A stretch of DNA of 64,000 nucleotides from NCBI GenBank assembly GCA_033283175.1, contig JAWMQM010000001.1, positions 186,001-250,000 of the forward strand, read 5' to 3'. Made by a program: the position numbers and the translations under genes. The notes beneath the pieces are model-generated. The model made no database searches. It was not told the DNA's origin and saw only the letters and a list, made by a program, of their open reading frames with translations. Every line of letters starts with the position of its first letter. Positions within the stretch are counted from its first letter, which is position 1. Positions 53,588 through 61,244 of this stretch are shown piece after piece. Origin of the DNA: Pseudomaricurvus sp033283175 (lineage in GTDB: Bacteria; Pseudomonadota; Gammaproteobacteria; Pseudomonadales; Cellvibrionaceae).

Positions 53588-53899
53588 ATGGCATCAAACC
53601 TGGAGCCCTGCCCCTTCTGTGGCAGCTGCAACATGCACATCAGCCATCATCTGTTATCCCGCGCCGTCTGCTGCCAGCACTGCAAGGCGACGGGGCCGCA
53701 CCGGCGCACCACGGAAGAAGCGGTGCTGAACTGGAACCGGGTTTCGAAGTGTGCGCGCCAGCAGGTGCAGCCGCCGAATCCGCAGATTCACGGCCACCTG
53801 CATAATCTGGAAGACGCCGTACGCAGCCTGGCCAGTATTCTCAGGCACGGACCGCGGCAGGGTTTGGGTGGGGCAGCGGAAGCGGATCGGGAGCACTGA
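53588..53899 (+). CDS. Small zinc-ribbon protein, Lar-like
   Basis: This 103-residue protein has an N-terminal zinc ribbon: CPFCGSCNMHI, then VCCQHCKATGPHRRTTEEAV and LNWNRVS. The CxxCG, CxxC(x)ATGP and A-x-x-WN pattern is that of the Lar restriction-alleviation family and related small phage-type proteins. The C-terminal ~50 residues are unassigned (HLHNLEDAVRSLASILRHG, probably helical). ATG 53588 has GGAGTACCCC upstream. The function is not established; such proteins are often of phage origin, but no other phage gene is nearby. Confidence 0.75.
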   Translation: MASNLEPCPFCGSCNMHISHHLLSRAVCCQHCKATGPHRRTTEEAVLNWNRVSKCARQQVQPPNPQIHGHLHNLEDAVRSLASILRHGPRQGLGGAAEADREH

Positions 53900-53934
53900 C
53901 GGCTCCCCCGGGTTAATTCCGCGCTGCAGGGGGG

Positions 53935-54699
53935 TTACTGCACTAAGCCAAGCTTGCGCTTGATCTCCAGCAGTTCACGATTGGTGGTGAGTCGATAGGC
54001 GTCGATGGCCTTGATCGCCTCATCATGGTTGTTCATTTTGGACTGCAGCTTGCTCAGACTGCTGTCCAGGCGAGTGAGACGATCCAGGGCATCCCGCAAC
54101 TGCTTCTGCTGGGCGTCACTGGAATCGCCCACCAGTGCCACTTTCTCTGCCTGCAGAGCCACATCCGAGCTCACCGCTTTCAATTTGTCCGCCTGGGATT
54201 TGGCCAGGGATTGGGCCTCAGACGCCTGCTTGCTGGTTTTGCTAAGGCTGCTTTTCAGGGCGTTGAGGGCCTTTTCATTATCGGCAACGTCCTGTTTGGT
54301 GGCTTTGCGGGCATCCCACAGTTTGCGGATCTCGATCTCCGCCGTCTTCAGGCTCTCGCGGCTCTCCTTCAGGTTGGCCTGCAGGGCCGCCACGGATTGG
54401 GTGGATTCGTCATCGGACAGCGCCAGCCGCTGTTCCAGTTCCCCAATGCGTTTTTCGGCCTGCGCGGCCTGCTGCTGGGTAATCAGTAACTGCCAGTATG
54501 CAAAACCCGCCAACCCGAGACCGGTGAGGGCCAGCAACAGGGCCAGAGGAACCAGGGGTGAGGACTTGGCAGGTGCCGTGGCTGTGCGCGGACGCTGTGG
54601 GGCAGCCGGCTTTTGGGCCGCTTTCTGCGCCTGGGGCCGGGCCTTGGGCTGGCCTATGCGCTCGTTAAAGTCATCGCGGCTCGGCACCATGGTGCCCAT
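53935..54699 (-). CDS. Single-pass membrane coiled-coil protein, unknown function
   Basis: This 254-residue protein has a Pro/Ala/Lys-rich cytoplasmic N-terminus (~1-55) and one transmembrane helix (SSPLVPLALLLALTGLGLAG, about 50-72). A long periplasmic coiled coil (~75-250) follows, rich in Ala, Lys, Glu and Ser. The start at 54699 is chosen because AAGGAACCTTCA precedes it; earlier in-frame starts (54723, or TTG 54738) lack a good ribosome site. The architecture resembles envelope-spanning scaffold or division-related proteins, but no specific family is recognised. Confidence 0.8.
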   Translation of the reverse strand: MGTMVPSRDDFNERIGQPKARPQAQKAAQKPAAPQRPRTATAPAKSSPLVPLALLLALTGLGLAGFAYWQLLITQQQAAQAEKRIGELEQRLALSDDESTQSVAALQANLKESRESLKTAEIEIRKLWDARKATKQDVADNEKALNALKSSLSKTSKQASEAQSLAKSQADKLKAVSSDVALQAEKVALVGDSSDAQQKQLRDALDRLTRLDSSLSKLQSKMNNHDEAIKAIDAYRLTTNRELLEIKRKLGLVQ

Positions 54700-54804
54700 T
54701 GAAGGTTCCTTACGGTCCTGCATTGCATCGGGTCTCAATTATATGGATTACAACAGGAGCAGAGTTATAACAAAGCTCGCCTCAAATAGACACCGGCCGC
54801 CCAC

Positions 54805-54831
54805 AAAAAAGCCGGGCGGGGCCCGGCTTTT
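54805..54831. terminator. Rho-independent terminator
   Basis: GCCGGGCGGGGCCCGGC stem with an A-run on the left and a T-run on the right. On the minus strand it follows the PuuD-like gene by ~50 nt and ends in TTTTTT. Confidence 0.9.
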
Positions 54832-54882
54832 ACGACACAGTTACCGCCGCTGGCGGTCACGCATCATGGCTTGGAACAAGGC

Positions 54883-55524
54883 TTACACATAGACCAGCAG
54901 TGCTGCCAGAACCACGGTCAGGGCGATGCTGCAGTGAATCACCCCTTTCACAGTGGTCATTGGGCCTTGCTTACCGGCAATAGCATTGACCTCGAGTGCC
55001 GCGATAAGTGCCAGCACAATCCACAGCCCCAGGCCCATGCCCTTGCCGTAGCCACCACCGTTGACAAAGTGTGGACCAGCCAGCATGAAGAACACCATTG
55101 GGCCGGAGAAGAGGGTGTTGGTACGGGAAGCCAGCAGCGCCTTGCCGGCGGCAGCGGCAGCGTCACCACCCTGCACCAGACCCAGAGCGATCTTCTGGTT
55201 TGGCCAGATGATCAGCCAGACATTAAGGAACATCAGGGTACCCATGGTGACACCGGCGATGATGTAGGCATTCATCAGGCCCTGCTTCATCAGGCCAACC
55301 AACAGGATCAGGCCGGTGATAAAGGTAAACATGGCACCCCAACGGAACCACCACAGGGCTTCAGGAGCCAGCTTGGCCTTGGCGTCTTTCAGTGCTTCCG
55401 GCGTTGCCTGCTTGAAGTAGCCACCCTGGATAAAGTTGAAGTAGTAGAGCAGCCCGATCCAGGTAATGCCGAACAGCACATGCCCCCATCGAGCCAGAAA
55501 GTTAATAAAGTTCATGATTTCCAT
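54883..55524 (-). CDS. PuuD-like integral membrane protein (urate hydroxylase membrane-domain family)
   Basis: This 213-residue protein has about six to seven transmembrane helices. ARWGHVLFGITWIGLLYYFN, WFRWGAMFTFITGLILLVG and MLAGPHFVNGG resemble the N-terminal membrane domain of PuuD-type urate hydroxylases. Those enzymes carry an additional C-terminal cytochrome c (CxxCH), which is absent here. Conserved His residues (RWGHV, GPHF, VIHCS) could ligate heme. The start at 55524 is supported by AAGGATCTCAGT. With no purine genes around, urate oxidation is doubtful; it may be a stand-alone heme membrane protein. Confidence 0.7.
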   Translation of the reverse strand: MEIMNFINFLARWGHVLFGITWIGLLYYFNFIQGGYFKQATPEALKDAKAKLAPEALWWFRWGAMFTFITGLILLVGLMKQGLMNAYIIAGVTMGTLMFLNVWLIIWPNQKIALGLVQGGDAAAAAGKALLASRTNTLFSGPMVFFMLAGPHFVNGGGYGKGMGLGLWIVLALIAALEVNAIAGKQGPMTTVKGVIHCSIALTVVLAALLVYV

Positions 55525-55659
55525 ACTGAGATCCTTAATCAGGCCCTGCACGGTGGTGCGGGCTGGCTGTTGTTGTTATGTCGCTCCGGACTTTTACCTT
55601 GCGCACCGCAGGTAAAAGACCACCGAAGTACGAACCACTATACCCATTCTGACTGCCAA

Positions 55660-55690
55660 AAATAAAGGGAGCAGTTGCTCCCTTTATTCA
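55660..55690. terminator. Terminator-like hairpin between sodB and PuuD-like genes
   Basis: AATAAAGGGAGCA, GT loop, TGCTCCCTTTATT: a perfect 13-bp stem ~35 nt downstream of the sodB stop on the minus strand. Confidence 0.85.
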
Positions 55691-55726
55691 TCACGTGCGC
55701 GGCGTCACCTGCCCGCGACCTCTGCG

Positions 55727-56311
55727 TCAGGCGCCGTAATTGGCGGCCACAAAGTCCCAGTTCACCAGCGCCCAGAAAGCGCCGAGGTAGTTGGGGCGGG
55801 AGTTGCGGTAATCAATGTAGTAGGCGTGCTCCCACAGGTCCACGGTGAGGATGGGGGTAACGCTCTCATCGGTGAGAGGAGTGGCCGCGTTGCTGGTATT
55901 GACGATAGCCACAGAGCCATCGGCTTTTTTCACCAGCCAGGTCCAGGAAGAGCCGAAGTTATTGGCGGCAGACGTATTGAACTCCTCCTGAAACTTTTCG
56001 AACGAACCGAAGGCTGCGTTGATCGCATCGGCAACGGCACCGGTGGGCGCACCACCACCGTTGGGGCTCAGGCAATTCCAGTAAAAAGTGTGATTCCAGA
56101 TCTGGGCGGCGTTGTTGAACATGCCACCGGAGGAACCCTTGACGATCTCTTCAAGGCTTTTGCCTTCAAACTCACTGCCAGGGAGCAGTCCATTGAGTTT
56201 GTCGACGTAGGTTTTGTGGTGCTTGCCGTAGTGGTACTCCAGAGTTTCAGCGGAGATATGCGGGGCCAGGGCGTCCTGGGCATAAGGCAATGGAGGTAGT
56301 TCAATAGTCAT
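55727..56311 (-). CDS. sodB: Superoxide dismutase, Fe type
   Basis: This 194-residue Fe/Mn-family SOD has metal ligands H27, H74, D158 and H162 (EYHYGKHHKTYVDKLN; AAQIWNHTFYWNC; VDLWEHAYYIDY). The Gln in AAQIWNH and overall similarity to E. coli SodB indicate the iron form. It dismutates superoxide in the cytoplasm. GGAAGAGAT precedes the ATG. It is transcribed divergently from a superoxide reductase-like gene, with a 500-bp region of strong hairpins between. Confidence 0.97.
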   Translation of the reverse strand: MTIELPPLPYAQDALAPHISAETLEYHYGKHHKTYVDKLNGLLPGSEFEGKSLEEIVKGSSGGMFNNAAQIWNHTFYWNCLSPNGGGAPTGAVADAINAAFGSFEKFQEEFNTSAANNFGSSWTWLVKKADGSVAIVNTSNAATPLTDESVTPILTVDLWEHAYYIDYRNSRPNYLGAFWALVNWDFVAANYGA

Positions 56312-56467
56312 AGATCTCTTCCTTAAATCAACAGGTGTTTGGGCGCCGACAGTGCGGCAACCGGGTGAAGCGATGTTTGAATATTGGCACAGCCCTGTTA
56401 CCGGCGGGTTAAGCCCTGCCCGGCATCAATAGGCATAAACTATAAAGCAGATAAATTTTTATTAGAG

Positions 56468-56551
56468 GCGGTATCCGCTATCCGGCAGGGTCACTGCCGG
56501 AGCAGGAGTGAATCCTGCCTGGTCAACCGCAACCTGCGATTGTTACGCAGG
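56468..56551. ncRNA. Candidate structured RNA: four consecutive hairpins
   Basis: In the 501-bp sodB-SOR intergenic region four perfect stems follow one another: GCGG-TAT-CCGC (56468-56478), CCGGCAG-GGTCA-CTGCCGG (56482-56500), GCAGGA-GTGAA-TCCTGC (56502-56518) and CCTGCG-ATTGTTA-CGCAGG (56533-56551). Further GC-rich palindromes (GGGTGGCCACCC) lie at ~56605. No known riboswitch or sRNA family is recognised. The rest of the gap holds no gene. Confidence 0.4.
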
Positions 56552-56812
56552 CGCTGACAGTAACTATACCCACAGGACTCTCAGGCTGCCACCGCTGCAG
56601 ACACCGGGTGGCCACCCAAAACTGCAATTTTCAGGCTGCCTCGGCCTGCAGGTGTTCTGACCACCGCTTTCGTTCAAAGTTTATACATTAGTCTAAGTAT
56701 TTGGGCAGAAAGGTAGCACATTTATTGATTGTTACCGGGCAGCCGGTAAACTGTCCGCGCCTGTATTTACCCGGCCCGGTATCACGCCGGGCCACGAACG
56801 AGAGAAGTACCC

Positions 56813-57199
56813 ATGCCAAAGATTAACATTTACACCGATATCGACGCCGTAGAAGCGGAAGCCCGCAAAGACTACATCGACCGTCACTCCCCCTTTATCC
56901 ACTGCGAGCCTTCCGCCAAGGCCGGTGAGACCTTCGAAGTGACCGTTCAGGTAGGCGCCGAGTACCAGCACCCTGACGATATGGACCACTACATCTCCTC
57001 TGTGGCCCTGTTCAACCGCGAAACCAAAATCGCCGAAGCCACGTTCTTCGCTGGCTCCCAGGGTGGTCAGGACAAGAAAGGCAACACCCGCGTCACTTTC
57101 GGTGTTGTTCTGGACAAGCCTGCCAAACTGGTAGCGCAGTCCTACTGCACCAAGCACGGCATCTGGGAAAGCATCCCTGTTGACGTGGCTGTTGCTTAA
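56813..57199 (+). CDS. Superoxide reductase-like protein (class II desulfoferrodoxin domain)
   Basis: This 128-residue single-domain SOR (neelaredoxin type) lacks the N-terminal desulforedoxin centre. Likely mononuclear iron ligands are H25 (DRHSP), H53 and H59 (YQHPDDMDHYI), and C112 and H115 (SYCTKHGIW), the usual four-His/one-Cys set. The residue preceding H25 is Arg, where canonical enzymes have the functionally important Lys of EKH. SOR reduces superoxide to peroxide. It is divergent from sodB and followed by a strong terminator. Alternatively it may be a SOR-fold protein with a different redox role. Confidence 0.85.
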   Translation: MPKINIYTDIDAVEAEARKDYIDRHSPFIHCEPSAKAGETFEVTVQVGAEYQHPDDMDHYISSVALFNRETKIAEATFFAGSQGGQDKKGNTRVTFGVVLDKPAKLVAQSYCTKHGIWESIPVDVAVA

Positions 57200-57216
57200 T
57201 CGCGCACAGCAGCATC

Positions 57217-57247
57217 AGAAAACCGGGCCTGGCCCGGTTTTTTTTCG
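57217..57247 (+). terminator. Rho-independent terminator of the SOR-like gene
   Basis: AACCGGGCCTGGCCCGGTTT hairpin followed by a long T-run, 20 nt after the stop codon. Confidence 0.92.
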
Positions 57248-57289
57248 TCTGTGAGCTACCTCCGGTACCACAGGCCGGCCACGCAGACA

Positions 57290-57433
57290 CGTCATCGCGA
57301 GCGCAGCGTGGCGATCTATAGCGTTGGTATTTGCATTAGCGGGTGCCAAACATGGATGGCCCAGGCCACCCTCTCTTGCCCTCGGGCAATTCACCTTGTT
57401 GCTTCCTCGCTGAAATCGCTCCTCGCAATGACG
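57290..57433. repeat. Interspersed CGTCATCGCGAG-type repeat, copy 2
   Basis: Starts CGTCATCGCGAGCGCAGCGT and ends GCTCCTCGCAATGACG. The interior carries CCCTCGGGCAATTCACCTTG. Its orientation is opposite to that of the copy at 51396. Confidence 0.85.
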
Positions 57434-57497
57434 GGGCGGGATTTGTGATTCAACGGGCCGGGACTGGCCCTCCCAACCTCGCAGAAAAACCCGATTT

Positions 57498-57664
57498 CGT
57501 CATCGCGAGTGCAGCGTGGCGATCCATGTACAGCACGATCTACTCAGCTGTGTGCCAAGCATGGATGGCCCAGACCACCCTCTCTTGCCCTCGGGCAATT
57601 CACCTTGTTGCCGCGTGGCTTAAGGCCCCTACTTTCGGCGCATAAAGCGCTCCTCGCAATGACG
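57498..57664. repeat. Interspersed CGTCATCGCGAG-type repeat, copy 3
   Basis: Full-length copy with the same interior (CCCTCGGGCAATTCACCTTG) and end (GCTCCTCGCAATGACG), plus an insertion near TTAAGGCCCCTACTTTCGGC. Confidence 0.85.
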
Positions 57665-57703
57665 GGGCTGGAGTTGTTATCCCGCTTGCAAACAAACCCA
57701 AAT

Positions 57704-57762
57704 CGTCATCGCGAGCGCAGCGCGGCGATCCATGTACAGCACGGTCTACACAGCTGTGTGCT
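57704..57762. repeat. Interspersed CGTCATCGCGAG-type repeat, truncated copy 4
   Basis: Only the left part is present (CGTCATCGCGAGCGCAGCGC, then ATCCATGTACAGCACGGTCT); it stops just before the histidine kinase gene. Confidence 0.8.
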
Positions 57763-57768
57763 AACTCC

Positions 57769-59172
57769 TCAGCGAGGCAAGCGCACCCGGGCCATCAGGC
57801 CGGCACCCGTGCCTTGCGCAGTGTCAGCGTTGTGCAGGGTAAGGGTACCACCGTGACTGGTGACAATCTGCCGCGCAATGGAGAGGCCCAGGCCAGTACC
57901 ACCGGTACCCCGGTTGCGCGACTGCTCAATGCGCCGGAAGGGCTCGAACACGGCCTCCAGTTGCGCCTCAGGAATGCCCGGCCCCTGATCGCGGATCTCA
58001 ATGGTCAGCCAGGCGTCAGTGGCGGTCATGGACGCCTGCGCGCAGGAACCATACTTCACCGCGTTCTCAAGCAGGTTGCGCAAGGCCCTCTTGAGGCTGA
58101 CGGGGCGTACCTCAAGCACCAGTGGCTCACCCTCCCGCCACTCGACTGCCATACCCATCTCCTGCAAGTCATCGCACAGACTGCCCAGCAAGGCATTGAT
58201 ATCCACCGCCCGGGTTGCCTCGCCATCGCCGGACTGACGCACAAACGCCAGCGTAGCTTCTGACATCTGCTGCATCTCCTCGAGGCTGCGCAGCAACTTG
58301 TCTTTCTCCTCACTGTCAGCCATCAGCTCCAGGCGCAGGCGCATGGCGGTGATGGGCGTGCGCAGGTCATGGGAAAGCGCCGCCAGCATCTGTGTCCGCT
58401 CCGACACGAAGCGTTCGATCCGCTGGTTCATACTGTTAAACGCCGCTACGGTATGGCTGATATCTTCCGGTCCCTCTGCTACCAACGGCGCAATTTTCTT
58501 GCCCCGCCCAAGATCCTCGGCAGCCCGGGCGAGGCGCTGCAGTGGCCGGGTAATACGGCGCATCTGCCAGAACACCACCGCGACTACCATCAGCAGTGCC
58601 AGAGTGAGAAAAACGAAGGTGGAGGCCGCCAGTATCGGCGACCCGTCCGGCGCCCGCTGCCGGGTTACCAGCCAATCACCACCATTGAGCTGTACCGCCA
58701 GCCGCACTTCCCGCAGCGGGGGGCGGGGGCGGAACCAGGCGTCCGGCGGACGGTGCTCTGGCCGGTGATGATCTTCGCGCTCCGGGAAACGCACTTCATC
58801 GATGGAGACCTTGGTGCGCGCAGCGTACTCATCACCGAGACGCTCCAGCAGTTGCTGGCGTAGTTCCCGGGCGTAACGGCTGTGGTCCGCCGGCAACTCC
58901 GGCTCTGTGTCTGTCAGCTGGTAACGCCCGCCCGGGCGCTGCCAGGCACGTAACACGGAGCGGTGCAACGAGACCGGGGTCTGTTCAATGACGGCCACGG
59001 CACTGGCAAACTGCCGCACAATAAAACGTTCACTGTTGTAACGCAGCGCCCGCTCGTGGGCTTCGGACAGCAACCACAGATTGATGCCCTGGGCCAACAG
59101 CAACGCCAGCACCACCAGCAGGATCATCTGTCCCAGCAACTTATGGGGCCACAAACGGTCCAGAATACGCAC
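57769..59172 (-). CDS. EnvZ/OmpR-type membrane sensor histidine kinase
   Basis: This 467-residue kinase has two transmembrane helices (~15-35 and ~180-205) flanking a periplasmic loop. The loop contains a His/Pro-rich stretch (REDHHRPEHRPPDAWFRP). A HAMP domain (~208-260), H-box AALSHDLRTPI, N-box LLENAVKYG and G boxes DQGPGIP and GGTGLGLSI follow. The start is GTG at 59172, 4 nt after the response-regulator stop, with GGAG 9 nt upstream; the frame is open further into the regulator gene. The His-rich loop suggests sensing of a metal or envelope stress, an inference shared with the divergent His/Met-rich periplasmic protein. Confidence 0.93.
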   Translation of the reverse strand: MRILDRLWPHKLLGQMILLVVLALLLAQGINLWLLSEAHERALRYNSERFIVRQFASAVAVIEQTPVSLHRSVLRAWQRPGGRYQLTDTEPELPADHSRYARELRQQLLERLGDEYAARTKVSIDEVRFPEREDHHRPEHRPPDAWFRPRPPLREVRLAVQLNGGDWLVTRQRAPDGSPILAASTFVFLTLALLMVVAVVFWQMRRITRPLQRLARAAEDLGRGKKIAPLVAEGPEDISHTVAAFNSMNQRIERFVSERTQMLAALSHDLRTPITAMRLRLELMADSEEKDKLLRSLEEMQQMSEATLAFVRQSGDGEATRAVDINALLGSLCDDLQEMGMAVEWREGEPLVLEVRPVSLKRALRNLLENAVKYGSCAQASMTATDAWLTIEIRDQGPGIPEAQLEAVFEPFRRIEQSRNRGTGGTGLGLSIARQIVTSHGGTLTLHNADTAQGTGAGLMARVRLPR

Positions 59173-59176
59173 GGGG

Positions 59177-59893
59177 TTATTCTCCGGTGACGGCAGCGGC
59201 AAACAGGTAGCCGCCGCCCCAGACGGTTTTGATCAGTACGGGGTTCTGGGCATCGGCCTCAATCTTGCGCCGCAGCCGGCTGACCTGGTTGTCGACACTG
59301 CGGTCGAAAGGTTCCGCATCCCGCCCCTTGGTCAGATTCAGCAACTCGTCGCGGCTCAGGACCCGCTGCGGGTTCTGCAGGAATACGTCCAGCAGTTTGA
59401 ACTCGGCCGTGCTCAGAGGCACCAGCAATCCGTCATCGCGTACCAATTGCCGCTGCAGGTTATCCAGGCACCAGCGATCAAAGCTGCGTTTGGACACCGC
59501 ACCAGCAGGCGTATCGTCCACCCTGCTTTCGGCTCGCCGCAATACCGCCTTTATGCGCGCCAGCAATACCCGGGGCACAAACGGCTTGGTGACATAATCA
59601 TCCGCCCCCATCTCCAACCCCACCACCGTGTCAGCGTCCTCACTCATGGCGGTGAGCATGATTACCGGCGGCCCCTGCCGCTCCCGCACATGACGACACA
59701 GGGAGAGGCCATCCTCTCCCGGCATCATCAGGTCCAGCACAACAAGGTCAAAGTCCCGCTCTGCCAGCAGCCCGCGCATGGCCGCGCCGCCATCGGCGGT
59801 GGTCACGGCATAGCCATGCTGAGTGAGGTAACTGGCCAGCAGCTCACGGATTTCCAGGTGATCATCAACAACCAGTATGTGATGGGGTGTCAT
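59177..59893 (-). CDS. OmpR-type response regulator
   Basis: This 238-residue regulator has a receiver domain (HHILVVDDHLEIRELL; phospho-Asp in VVLDLMMPGEDG; Lys in DYVTKPF). The C-terminal winged helix (~140-235) carries LSTAEFKLLDVFLQNPQRVL and SVDNQVSRLRRKIEAD. The ATG at 59893 has AAGGAGCTTTACCT upstream; an earlier in-frame start exists without support. It is in an operon with the downstream kinase and divergent from the small periplasmic protein at 60128, which is a likely target. Confidence 0.95.
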   Translation of the reverse strand: MTPHHILVVDDHLEIRELLASYLTQHGYAVTTADGGAAMRGLLAERDFDLVVLDLMMPGEDGLSLCRHVRERQGPPVIMLTAMSEDADTVVGLEMGADDYVTKPFVPRVLLARIKAVLRRAESRVDDTPAGAVSKRSFDRWCLDNLQRQLVRDDGLLVPLSTAEFKLLDVFLQNPQRVLSRDELLNLTKGRDAEPFDRSVDNQVSRLRRKIEADAQNPVLIKTVWGGGYLFAAAVTGE

Positions 59894-60127
59894 AGGTAAA
59901 GCTCCTTCCACAGCCTCCATTATACAAATCCGCCGCCTGCGGAGTTGTAACAAACTGTCGCAAGTCGAACCGGGACACTTTGATACATTTTTACAGGCAT
60001 CTGGCAAAGGTTTGGCCCATCACTCTGTTTAAATGGACTCACCAAGGGGGCAGCCCCCTTCGTCAAACCGGCCCTCCTGACCCAACTGAACCCGGGAGCG
60101 CCAGACAGACATCGACAGGAGATGCAT

Positions 60128-60553
60128 ATGATGAAACGTAAACTGCTGCTTTCAACCCTGCTGGCCGCCACTGTTGCCAGTGCCGGCGCCCTGGCTTTCG
60201 ACGGCGATCAGAAAGGCCGTGGCGATTGTGATGGCCGAGGGCCAAAACACGAGATGCGCGAGCACGGTGGTTTCAAGGGCGGTAAACACATGGACCGACA
60301 GGCCATGATGGAGCGCAAGTTCAACGCCGACCAGATTAACACCCTGGTATCCGCCCGCTTGCTGATGCAGGGCAACGAGAATATCAAGGTGGGTAAAGTC
60401 ACCCCCACCGAGAGCGGCTTTAACGTAACCGTGGTCACCAATGACAATTCACTGGTTGAAGAACTCAGCCTGGCGCCCAACGGCATGCCTCTGGACATGT
60501 TCGAGCGTATGCAGAAGCGCATGCAGGAGAGAGCCGAAGCCAGGGAAAGCTAA
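60128..60553 (+). CDS. Small exported His/Met-rich protein of unknown function
   Basis: This 141-residue protein has a typical signal peptide (KRKLLLSTLLAATVASAGAL, cleavage near AFDGD). A charged region rich in His, Met, Gly and Asp (KHEMREHGGFKGGKHMDRQA) follows, then a compact C-terminal domain (KVTPTESGFNVTVVTNDN). It is transcribed divergently from an OmpR/EnvZ-type pair, an arrangement reminiscent of CpxP/Spy-type stress chaperones or metal-binding proteins, but no family is recognised. Start 60128 is preferred to the ATG at 60122, which is too close to AGGAG. A terminator follows at 60635. Confidence 0.85.
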   Translation: MMKRKLLLSTLLAATVASAGALAFDGDQKGRGDCDGRGPKHEMREHGGFKGGKHMDRQAMMERKFNADQINTLVSARLLMQGNENIKVGKVTPTESGFNVTVVTNDNSLVEELSLAPNGMPLDMFERMQKRMQERAEARES

Positions 60554-60634
60554 GCAACAAATGTGATTTGCAGGACCAGTCAGGCCTGCCCCCATTGCCA
60601 ACCTCTGCGAACGTCGTCAATGGTTCGCCTTTGC

Positions 60635-60664
60635 GGCCGCCTTCCCCCAGGCGGCCTTTTTTTT
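60635..60664 (+). terminator. Rho-independent terminator
   Basis: GGCCGCCT, a C-rich loop, AGGCGGCC, then eight T; ~80 nt after the small exported protein gene. Confidence 0.93.
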
Positions 60665-60894
60665 GCCAGCCACCAGACAGGTTTCGCCCACAGAGCCCCC
60701 CGACGCGGCAACCAGCGCACAGTACCTGCACGAATATTCTTTGCAAGGGCGCAGTGGCCCAGCCCCCCCCCCTCTCTTCCGGTCCATTCGTAATTCACCT
60801 TACCCGCTGCGAGATTGCTCTTTGTAAGAGGCCGGTCCTCCGGACTAGCTTTGCATCCAGATTCGATTGTGCACGGGCCTATTTGCCTCCGAAC

Positions 60895-61045
60895 CGAAAG
60901 ATCGCGCACAGGAGTGCGCTCCTACAGCCTGTGCGTCCAGCCAGATGCCCGGTCTAGGTCTTTAGGTAGACCTGCAGGACAGAACATACAAGCGCAGTCC
61001 CCGGCACGATTGTTCTTTGCAGGAGCGCAGTCCCCTGCGCGAGCT
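60895..61045. repeat. REP-type elements upstream of groEL terminator
   Basis: Copies of the family (GATCGCGCACAGGAGTGCGC with TCCTAC near 60900; GGAGCGCAGTCCCCTGCGCG near 61022) lie in the ~570-bp gap before groEL's terminator. A C9-10 homopolymer is at ~60765. No gene is seen in this gap. Confidence 0.75.
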
Positions 61046-61172
61046 CTTTGAACCATCCGCTTTAAGCCTCAGCGGCAGACTTCCAGCGCCTATTTAGCAC
61101 AGAGCCCTGGCTCCTGTAGCGCAAACGTCCAGCCGCGAAGCATCCCCGTAAACGCCAACGTTGTATGCAAAC

Positions 61173-61200
61173 AAAAAAGGCCCACCGAAGTGAGCCTTTT
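61173..61200 (-). terminator. Rho-independent terminator of groESL
   Basis: On the minus strand AAAAGGCTCACTTCGGTGGG then CCTTTTTT, ~45 nt past the groEL stop. Confidence 0.9.
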
Positions 61201-61244
61201 CCGAATTTTCCAGAGGAGCAGGTCACCCTGCCCCGCTGCAAAAA

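Noticed and set aside
56577..56586. ACTCTCAGGC resembling part of a glycine riboswitch
   Set aside because: The other conserved aptamer segments (GGAGAG and CCGAAG-type core) are not in the right places.
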